Shown here in pieces: positions 7,041 through 13,435 of a stretch of DNA of 15,736 nucleotides. A program made the position numbers and the translations under genes. The notes under the pieces were generated by a model, which ran no database searches, was not told where the DNA came from, and saw nothing but the letters and a program-made list of their open reading frames with translations. Within the stretch, counting starts at the first letter, position 1. Each line of letters starts with the position of its first letter. Where the stretch lies: the NCBI GenBank assembly GCA_964425005.1, contig CAYRKT010000034.1:1-15736 (forward strand). The letters are read 5' to 3'. The DNA comes from CAYRKT01 sp964425005 (GTDB lineage Bacteria > Synergistota > Synergistia > CAYRKT01).

Positions 7041-8378
7041 ATGGGTGAAGGAGAGGTAGTCCTGGTCCTAGGGGCTGGGCGCGTCTCAAAGCCTTGCGTG
7101 GCATATCTTTCAGCCAAAACCAGAGCTCAGGTGGTCGTCGCGGACAGGGACGGGGACAACCTGGCCAGGATAGAGGAAGCATGCCCAGGGGTTAAAACCA
7201 TAGAGTTCGACGCCTCAAACGGCATCCTAGAGCTCCTGGAAAGAACCAAGCCCGCGCTAGTTTTGAATCTGCTGCCCGCCAACCTCGTCTCCTTCGTGGC
7301 AAAGGAGTGCGTCGAACACGGCACCAGCATGATAAACGTCTCGTACAAGACGGACGAAATAAGCGAGCTGGACCCTCTCGCCAGGGAGAAAAATCTGCTT
7401 CTGCTCTGCGAAATGGGCTTAGACCCCGGCATAGATCACATGCTGGCCTCTCAGACAGCTCGAGAGATCCACCAGAAGGGCGGACAGGTGATCGAGTTCA
7501 GCTCCTACTGCGGCGCCATTCCATCCCCGGAGTCTAACAACAATCCCTTCGGATACAAGATCTCCTGGTCCCCCTATGGGCTCGCCAACGCCACCCGGAG
7601 AGAGGCCCGAGCGCTCAGGAACGGGGAAGTCATCGTCTATCCTCCTGGAGAGGTCTTCCGACATCCGTTTCTCACGGAGATAGAGGGCCTTGGCTGGTTC
7701 GAGGTGTACCCTAACGGCAACGCGATATCTTATGTGGATCTCTACGGGATACCCGAGGTGAAGAGCATATACAGGGGCACCATACGCTACGCTGGCTGGT
7801 GCGAAACCACGTACAAGATGCTCAAAATGGGGCTTTTCGACGACAAAAAAATCCTCCAACTCGGGGACAAAAGCTATAGGGAGTTCACTTCACTGCTTCT
7901 GGGCATAGAGCCCAGCGAGGACCTGGAGGAGGCGCTGTGCGAGAGGCTAAACCTGGAGCCGTACTCCCTTGCCTTCCAGAAGCTCAAATGGCTGGGCCTC
8001 CTGGACGAGGAGAGAATACCGTTGAAAGTCGGGACGCCCTGTGACGTCGTGGTCGACCTGATGGCCAGAAAGCTGCGCTACGAACGAGGCGAAAAGGACA
8101 TGGTTGTGATGGAACACCGTTTCACCGTTAACTTCGGCGGCGAGCAAAGGACGACGACGATAACCATGGTGGACGAGGGCACGGTGGGCGAGGAGACGTC
8201 CATAGCTCGCACCACAGGACTACCCGCGGCCATAGCGGCCAGGCTTTTCCTGGAGGGCAAGATCGCGAGAAGAGGCGTGACCTTGCCCACCTGCCCGGAG
8301 ATCTACGAGCCCTCCCTGCGCGAGCTGCGCGAGCTCGGCATAACGTTCCAAAGAAGAGATAAACCGCTAAAAATCTAG
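7041..8378 (+). CDS. Saccharopine dehydrogenase (NADP+, L-glutamate-forming), Lys9/AASS type
   Basis: A 445-residue oxidoreductase, about the length of yeast Lys9. The enzyme interconverts saccharopine with 2-aminoadipate 6-semialdehyde plus glutamate. The N-terminal Rossmann fold has VLVLGAGRVSKPCVAYL. The signature region of the Lys9/AASS family is very well kept: EMGLDPGIDHMLA (about 128-140), then SSYCGAIPSPESNNNPFGYK, ISWSPYG, and later YGIPEVKSIYRGTIRYAGW. These motifs separate it from generic saccharopine-dehydrogenase-like proteins and from carboxynorspermidine dehydrogenase. ATG at 7041 follows a GAGGGGGG run. It is probably co-transcribed with the transporter upstream. The lysine-forming partner enzyme is not in the window, so the direction (lysine breakdown or synthesis) is open. 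Confidence 0.85.
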   Translation: MGEGEVVLVLGAGRVSKPCVAYLSAKTRAQVVVADRDGDNLARIEEACPGVKTIEFDASNGILELLERTKPALVLNLLPANLVSFVAKECVEHGTSMINVSYKTDEISELDPLAREKNLLLLCEMGLDPGIDHMLASQTAREIHQKGGQVIEFSSYCGAIPSPESNNNPFGYKISWSPYGLANATRREARALRNGEVIVYPPGEVFRHPFLTEIEGLGWFEVYPNGNAISYVDLYGIPEVKSIYRGTIRYAGWCETTYKMLKMGLFDDKKILQLGDKSYREFTSLLLGIEPSEDLEEALCERLNLEPYSLAFQKLKWLGLLDEERIPLKVGTPCDVVVDLMARKLRYERGEKDMVVMEHRFTVNFGGEQRTTTITMVDEGTVGEETSIARTTGLPAAIAARLFLEGKIARRGVTLPTCPEIYEPSLRELRELGITFQRRDKPLKI

Positions 8379-8615
8379 CCAGATCGGAGTTCGCCTTCCC
8401 GATCGGCCCAGAGCGGCTCTGGCGACCGCGAGAGGGAGGGGAAAGCGCCTGGATCGGTCTTCAGGAGCGCCTTCCCCTCCCTCTTGACGGACGAATCCTA
8501 CCTCGCGAGAAGACACCCCGCCTCCGGGGCGGGGGAGGACAAAGCCCGACAGAGCGGCTGGATCCGAGGCAAAACCCAAAAAGAGGAGCGCAAAGGGGGC
8601 CAGGCAACCTCTTTC
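8379..8615 (+). other. Spacer rich in hairpins between the saccharopine gene and the PFOR promoter
   Basis: No convincing gene lies here. The stretch contains a series of stem-loops: GATCGG/CCGATC (8382-8404), CCAGAG/CTCTGG with a 3-base loop (8408-8422), a long 18-bp stem (8431-8484) and a CCCCGCC/GGCGGGG hairpin near 8516-8534. CAGAGCGGCT occurs twice (8409-8418 and 8550-8559) and GATCGG three times. None of the hairpins is followed by a clear T-run. Confidence 0.5.
8431..8484 (+). terminator. Long hairpin, candidate terminator or structured RNA
   Basis: AGAGGGAGGGGAAAGCGC (8431-8448) pairs with GCGCCTTCCCCTCCCTCT (8467-8484), 17 of 18 positions matching (8444/8471 is the mismatch), with an 18-base loop. 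A G-T and a C-G pair extend the stem outward. The 3' side continues only TTGACGG, so a classic U-tract is lacking; it may end the transporter/saccharopine transcript or be part of an untranslated RNA. Confidence 0.4.
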
Positions 8616-8644
8616 TTGACACAAATTTCTCGAATGCCTATACT
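8616..8644 (+). promoter_or_regulatory. Near-consensus sigma-70 promoter of the PFOR gene
   Basis: TTGACA (8616-8621, perfect -35) and TATACT (8639-8644, one mismatch from TATAAT) are 17 bases apart. The predicted start of transcription is near 8651, giving a leader of about 50 bases before ATG 8703. An inverted pair TTTTG/CAAAA with 8 bases between (8657-8674) lies just after the start point and could be a regulator site. Confidence 0.8.
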
Positions 8645-8702
8645 ATAGTGGGCGTTTTTTGGCAATTTTCAAAACTATATCAGGTCGGGAGGCATCGTAA
8701 AG

Positions 8703-11700
8703 ATGAGCAGGGTTTTCGCGACCGTCGACGGCAACGAGGCCGTCGCGAGGGTGGCCTACAAGGTCAACGAGGTGATAGCCATCTACCCGATCACCCCGTC
8801 CTCCCCGATGGGGGAGTGGGCTGACGAGTGGGCGGCGAAGGGGGTGCCCAACATATGGGGCACCGTTCCCACGGTGGTGGAGATGCAGTCCGAGGGGGGT
8901 GCGGCGGCGGCGGTCCACGGGGCGGTGCAGACCGGCTCCCTCTGCACCACCTTCACGGCCTCCCAGGGTTTACTCCTCATGATACCCAACATGTTCAAGA
9001 TCGCCGGCGAGCTCACCCCGGCGGTCATCCACGTCTCGGCCAGGACGGTGGCCACCCATGCCCTCTCCATCTTCGGCGATCACTCGGACGTCATGGCCGT
9101 GAGGCAGACCGGCTGGGCCTTGCTCGCCTCCTCCTCCGTGCAGGAGGCCCACGACAACGCCCTGATAGCCCAGGCGGCCACCTTGAGGTCGAGGGTGCCC
9201 TTCCTGCACTTCTTCGACGGGTTCAGGACCTCCCACGAGGTGAACAAGATAGAGCTGATATCCGAGGAAGTCATGGCCAGGATGATCACCCCCGAGCTGG
9301 TGGCCAAGCACAGGGAGAGGGCCCTGAGCCCGGACAGGCCCGTCATCAGGGGGACCGCCCAGAACCCGGACGTCTTCTTCCAGGCCCGCGAGAGGTGCAA
9401 CCCCTTCTACGCGGCCTGTCCCGAGGTGGTCCAGCAGGTCATGGACGAGTTCGCCTCGCTGACCGGCAGGCGCTACAACCTCTTCGACTACGTGGGAAGC
9501 CCCAACGCCGAGCGGGTGATCGTGATCATGGGCTCCGGCGCCGAGACGGCCTCCGAGACGGCCCGCTACCTGGCGGACAGGGGCGAGAAGGTGGGCGTGG
9601 TGGTGGTGAGGCTCTATCGGCCCTTCTCGGCCAGGCACTTCCTCAGGGCCCTTCCCGCCACCGTGAAGGCCATAGCCGTCATGGACAGGACCAAGGAGCC
9701 CGGCGCCGTGGGCGAGCCCCTCTTCGAGGACGTGGTCTCCGCCCTGGCCGAGGGGATCCGGGACGGCGTTGCCCCCTTCAGCTCCATGCCCCTGGTGATA
9801 GGGGGTAGGTACGGGCTTTCCTCCAAGGAGTTCACCCCCGCCATGGTCAAGGCGGTCTTCGACGAGCTCGCCAAGGAGAGCCCCAAGCCCCGCTTCACCG
9901 TGGGGATAGAGGACGACGTGACCCACCTGAGCCTGAAGTACGACCCCTCCTTCTCGGTGGAGGATCCTAAGGTGAAGCGGTGCGTCTTCTTCGGCCTCGG
10001 GGCCGACGGCACGGTGAGCGCCAACAAGAACTCCATAAAGATCATAGGGGAGGAGACCGACAACTACGCCCAGGGCTACTTCGTCTACGACTCCAAGAAG
10101 TCCGGGTCGGTCACGGTCTCCCACCTGCGCTTCGGTCCCAACCCCATAAGGGCGCCTTACCTCATAGGGGAGAACGAGGCCGACTTCGTGGCCTGCCACC
10201 AGTTCTCCTTCCTGGAGAAGTTCGACATGCTCAAGTACGCCAAGAGGGGCGCCACCTTCCTGCTCAACAGCATCTACCCCGCCGAGGAGGTCTGGGACCA
10301 CCTCCCCAGGGAGGTTCAGAGGCAGATCGTCGACAAGGAGCTCAAGTTCTACGTCATAGACGCCTACAGGGTGGCCAAGGATACCGGTCTGGGCGTCAGG
10401 ATAAACACCATAATGCAGACCTGCTTCTTCGCGATCGCCGACATAATACCGGTGGACGAGGCCATAGAGAGGATCAAGCAGGGCATAAAGAAGAGCTACG
10501 CCAAGGCGGGCGAGGCGGTGCTCAAGCGGAACTTCTCCGCCGTCGACCAGGCCCTCTCCCACCTCAGGGAGGTCAAGGTGCCCGGGGAGGTCACCTCCAA
10601 GATCTCCATGAGGAAGCCCGTCTCCGACCAGGCCCCGGCCTTCGTGAGGGAGGTTCTATCCCCCATGTTCGTCTTCGAGGGGGACAGGCTCCCGGTGAGC
10701 GCTATGCCGGTGGACGGCACCTTCCCCACCGCCACCTCCCAGTGGGAGAAGCGCAACATCGCCCTGGAGATACCGGTCTGGGACCCCGAGACCTGCGTGC
10801 AGTGCGGCCGTTGCTCCATGTTCTGCCCCCACGCCACCATCAGGATGAAGGTCTACGACCCCAAGTACCTGGAGAACGCCCCCAGGACCTTCAAGAGCGC
10901 CGAGGCCAAGCTTAAGCAGTTCGCGGGGATGAGGTTCACCATCCAGGTGGCCCCGGAGGACTGCACCGGGTGCGGCCTCTGCGTGGAGAACTGCCCCGCC
11001 AAGAACAAGGCCAACCCATCCCGCAGGGCCATAAACATGGAGATGCAGCCCCCCATCAGGGAGCAGGAGGCCGAGAACTGGGCCTACTTCCTATCCATAC
11101 CCGACGTGGACAGGTCCTCGCTCAACGTCTCGGTGGTGAGGGAGTCGCAGCTCCTGAGGCCCCTCTTCGAGTTCTCCGGGGCCTGCGCCGGCTGCGGCGA
11201 GACGCCCTACGTCAAGCTCCTGACCCAGCTCTTCGGGGATCGGCTCTACATAGCCAACGCCACCGGTTGCTCCTCCATCTACGGCGGGAACCTGCCCACC
11301 ACCCCCTACGCGGTGGACGAGCACGGCAGGGGCCCCACCTGGAGCAACAGCCTCTTCGAGGACAACGCCGAGTTCGGCCTCGGGATGAGGCTCACCATAG
11401 ACAAGCAGAGGGCCTTCGCCGAGGAGCTCCTCAGGTCCCTCTCCTCCCAGGTGGGCGAGCGGCTGGTGGAGGAGATCCTCTTCGCCGACCAGCGCTCCGA
11501 GAAGGGGATAGCCGAGCAGAGGGAGAGGGTCAGGATCCTCAAGGAGAAGCTCTCCTCCATGGACGATCCCAGGGCCAAGCTGCTCATGGGGGTGGCCGAC
11601 TTCCTGGTGAGGAAGACGGTCTGGATCGTGGGCGGAGACGGGTGGGCCTACGACATAGGCTACGGCGGGCTCGACCACGTGCTGGCCTCCGGCAGGGACG

Positions 11701-12260
11701 TCAACGTGCTGGTCCTGGACACCGAGGTCTACTCCAACACGGGCGGCCAGTCCTCCAAGTCCACCCCCGTGGGCGCCATAGCCAAGTTCGCCGCGGGGGG
11801 CAAGGACCTTCCCAAGAAGGACCTCAGGCTCATGGCCATCACCTACGGCTACGTCTACGTGGCGAGCGTCGCCATGGGGGCCAACGAGACCCAGACCCTC
11901 AAGGCCTTCCTGGAGGCCGACTCCTACGAGGGGCCGTCCCTGATAGTGGCCTACAGCCACTGCATCGCCCACGGCATAGACATGAAGAAGGGCATGGAGC
12001 AGCAAAAGCTCGCCGTATCCTCCGGCATATGGCCGCTCCTGCGCTACGACCCGAGGCTCAAGGAGGAGGGCAAGAACCCGCTGATCCTGGACAGCAAGGA
12101 CCCCTCCACCCCGGTGGAGGATTACATGAAGCGGGAGGCCAGGTTCGCGGCGCTCTTCGCCTCCAACCCCGATAGGGCCAGGATGCTGGCCGAGCGCGCC
12201 CAGAGGGTGGTCAACGAGCGCTGGGCCTTCTACAAGCACCTGGCGAGCATGCAACCCTAG
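8703..12260 (+). CDS. nifJ: Pyruvate:ferredoxin (flavodoxin) oxidoreductase, single-chain
   Basis: A 1185-residue cytoplasmic PFOR of the homodimeric type. It oxidises pyruvate with CoA to acetyl-CoA, CO2 and reduced ferredoxin, the central step linking sugar and amino-acid fermentation to ATP and hydrogen formation. Domain order is complete: N-terminal domain with the YPITPSSPMGEWADEW motif (about 27-42), the gamma domain (VFFGLGADGTVSANKN), a two-cluster ferredoxin domain with CVQCGRCSMFCP (from C698) and CTGCGLCVENCP (from C754), the proximal-cluster and thiamine-diphosphate domain with CAGCGET (from C828), GGDGWAYDIGYGG (about 977-989), DTEVYSNTGGQSSKSTP, and the fourth proximal-cluster cysteine in YSHCIAHGID (C1087). 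No key cysteine is missing. ATG follows GGGAGG by 10 bases. It has its own promoter and is followed by a hairpin and a DHOD-like gene. Confidence 0.97.
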   Translation: MSRVFATVDGNEAVARVAYKVNEVIAIYPITPSSPMGEWADEWAAKGVPNIWGTVPTVVEMQSEGGAAAAVHGAVQTGSLCTTFTASQGLLLMIPNMFKIAGELTPAVIHVSARTVATHALSIFGDHSDVMAVRQTGWALLASSSVQEAHDNALIAQAATLRSRVPFLHFFDGFRTSHEVNKIELISEEVMARMITPELVAKHRERALSPDRPVIRGTAQNPDVFFQARERCNPFYAACPEVVQQVMDEFASLTGRRYNLFDYVGSPNAERVIVIMGSGAETASETARYLADRGEKVGVVVVRLYRPFSARHFLRALPATVKAIAVMDRTKEPGAVGEPLFEDVVSALAEGIRDGVAPFSSMPLVIGGRYGLSSKEFTPAMVKAVFDELAKESPKPRFTVGIEDDVTHLSLKYDPSFSVEDPKVKRCVFFGLGADGTVSANKNSIKIIGEETDNYAQGYFVYDSKKSGSVTVSHLRFGPNPIRAPYLIGENEADFVACHQFSFLEKFDMLKYAKRGATFLLNSIYPAEEVWDHLPREVQRQIVDKELKFYVIDAYRVAKDTGLGVRINTIMQTCFFAIADIIPVDEAIERIKQGIKKSYAKAGEAVLKRNFSAVDQALSHLREVKVPGEVTSKISMRKPVSDQAPAFVREVLSPMFVFEGDRLPVSAMPVDGTFPTATSQWEKRNIALEIPVWDPETCVQCGRCSMFCPHATIRMKVYDPKYLENAPRTFKSAEAKLKQFAGMRFTIQVAPEDCTGCGLCVENCPAKNKANPSRRAINMEMQPPIREQEAENWAYFLSIPDVDRSSLNVSVVRESQLLRPLFEFSGACAGCGETPYVKLLTQLFGDRLYIANATGCSSIYGGNLPTTPYAVDEHGRGPTWSNSLFEDNAEFGLGMRLTIDKQRAFAEELLRSLSSQVGERLVEEILFADQRSEKGIAEQRERVRILKEKLSSMDDPRAKLLMGVADFLVRKTVWIVGGDGWAYDIGYGGLDHVLASGRDVNVLVLDTEVYSNTGGQSSKSTPVGAIAKFAAGGKDLPKKDLRLMAITYGYVYVASVAMGANETQTLKAFLEADSYEGPSLIVAYSHCIAHGIDMKKGMEQQKLAVSSGIWPLLRYDPRLKEEGKNPLILDSKDPSTPVEDYMKREARFAALFASNPDRARMLAERAQRVVNERWAFYKHLASMQP

Positions 12261-12278
12261 GGCGTCGTGGGTACCCGA

Positions 12279-12305
12279 GGGGGGCGGCATTTGCCGCCCC
12301 CCTTT
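12279..12305 (+). terminator. Intrinsic terminator-like hairpin after PFOR
   Basis: GGGGGGCGGC (12279-12288) and GCCGCCCCCC (12293-12302) form a 10-bp all-GC stem with a 4-base ATTT loop, followed by TTTAG. The T-run is short, so termination may be partial and allow some read-through into the next gene. Confidence 0.7.
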
Positions 12306-12336
12306 AGCGCCATAATGGGCCTTAGCGGCCCCTCAG

Positions 12337-12348
12337 AGGAGGAGGTGA
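12337..12348 (+). promoter_or_regulatory. Very strong Shine-Dalgarno site of the DHOD-like gene
   Basis: AGGAGGAGGTGA is a near-perfect anti-16S match, 6 bases before ATG 12355. It confirms that start and implies high translation of the DHOD-like protein. Confidence 0.6.
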
Positions 12349-12354
12349 AAGGGG

Positions 12355-13368
12355 ATGGATCTGTCTTCCAGCTACATGGGGATAGCCATGGACAACCCCA
12401 TAGTGGCGACCTCCACCCCCCTGACCAAGGACGGGGTGGACGCGGTCATGGGCCTGGTGGAGGCGGGAGCTGGGGCGATAGTGCTGCACTCCCTCTTCGA
12501 GGAGCAGATAGAGATGGAGGGCAAGGCCCTGGTCCACAACCTCGAGAGGGGGAGCGAGTCCTTCCCGGAGGCCTTGACCTACTTCCCCAGGGTGGAGGAC
12601 TTCAAGATGGGCCCGGAGGAGTACCTTCGGCTCATCCAGGAGGTCAAGAGGAGGACTTACGTGCCGGTGATAGGGAGCATAAACGGGACCACCCTGGGGG
12701 GATGGGTGAAGTACGCCAGGCTCATCGAGGAGGCGGGCGCCGACGGTCTGGAGCTCAACCTCTACCTCTCCCCCATCTACAAGGAGATAGAGGGCAAGGA
12801 CCTGGAGGACATCCTGGTGAGCCTGGTGAAGGAGGTCAGGAGGCAGACCTCCCTCCCCCTGTCGGTGAAGATCTCCCCCTTCTTCACCTCCATCCCCAAC
12901 GTCTGCCACAGGCTGGTGAGAGCCGGGGCCAACGGGCTTGCCCTCTTCAACAGGTTCTACGAGCCGGACCTGGACCTGAAGAACATGGAGCTGGTCATGA
13001 GGCCTAAGCTGAGCTCCTCGTACGAGATGCTCCTCCCCATGCGCTGGATAGCGGCCCTCTACGGGAAGATAGAGGCGGACTTTCTCCTCACCACCGGCGT
13101 CAAGACGGGCCTGGACGCGGCGAAGGCCCTCGCCGTGGGGGCCAGGGCGGTGGGGGTGGCCTCGGCCATACTGCAGAACGGCCCCTCCCACATAGGGAAG
13201 ATGCTCGAGGAGCTCAAGTCCACCCTCGAGGAGCTGGGGTACGGCTCGGCCAGGGAGCTAGTGGGGGTGGCCTCCAACACGGCCATAGGGGATCCGCTGC
13301 AGTACGAGTTCGAGAGGATCCACTACATGAAGGTGCTTTTGGGCTACGACCCGGACCACCTCTACTAG
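12355..13368 (+). CDS. Dihydroorotate dehydrogenase-like flavoprotein next to PFOR
   Basis: A 337-residue TIM-barrel protein of the dihydroorotate-dehydrogenase-like group. It starts MDLSSSYMGIAMDNPIV as class 1 enzymes do and keeps VIGSINGTT, GADGLELNL, LSVKISPFF and a C-terminal glycine-rich FMN-phosphate region (TTGVKTGLDAAKALAVGA, AVGVASAIL). Where class 1 enzymes have ELNLSCPN with the catalytic cysteine, this protein reads ELNLYLSP, so the usual base is absent and a role in pyrimidine synthesis is doubtful. It lies 94 bases after PFOR, separated by a leaky-looking hairpin. From memory, similar DHOD-like genes are recurrent nifJ neighbours in other bacteria, which suggests a redox role with PFOR or ferredoxin. 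The true substrate is unknown. Confidence 0.8.
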   Translation: MDLSSSYMGIAMDNPIVATSTPLTKDGVDAVMGLVEAGAGAIVLHSLFEEQIEMEGKALVHNLERGSESFPEALTYFPRVEDFKMGPEEYLRLIQEVKRRTYVPVIGSINGTTLGGWVKYARLIEEAGADGLELNLYLSPIYKEIEGKDLEDILVSLVKEVRRQTSLPLSVKISPFFTSIPNVCHRLVRAGANGLALFNRFYEPDLDLKNMELVMRPKLSSSYEMLLPMRWIAALYGKIEADFLLTTGVKTGLDAAKALAVGARAVGVASAILQNGPSHIGKMLEELKSTLEELGYGSARELVGVASNTAIGDPLQYEFERIHYMKVLLGYDPDHLY

Positions 13369-13378
13369 GAAACAGCGC

Positions 13379-13419
13379 AAAAAAGGTCTCGGGCGGGACG
13401 GATCCGTCCCGCCCGAGAC
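13379..13419 (-). terminator. Intrinsic terminator of gyrB, between convergent genes
   Basis: A perfect 34-bp palindrome (13386-13419, centred on GGATCC) forms a stem of about 15 bp. Read on the minus strand it lies 16 bases after the gyrB stop and is followed by CTTTTTT, a classic terminator. On the plus strand it lies 17 bases after the DHOD-like stop but without a T-run, so it may only block or pause that transcript. Confidence 0.88.
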
Positions 13420-13435
13420 ACAAGACCAGGGGACC

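Noticed and set aside
8367..8624. 85-codon minus-strand frame in the spacer before PFOR
   Set aside because: It overlaps the end of the saccharopine gene and the hairpins, has no recognisable domain, and is simply open by composition.
8970..10562. 530-codon open frame opposite the PFOR gene
   Set aside because: An antisense shadow caused by high GC and biased codon use; no recognisable motifs, and the PFOR reading frame is complete with all cluster cysteines.
11091..12290. Long open frame opposite the end of PFOR
   Set aside because: Same shadow effect; composition (Gly, Val, His, Leu-rich) is low in information and resembles no known family.
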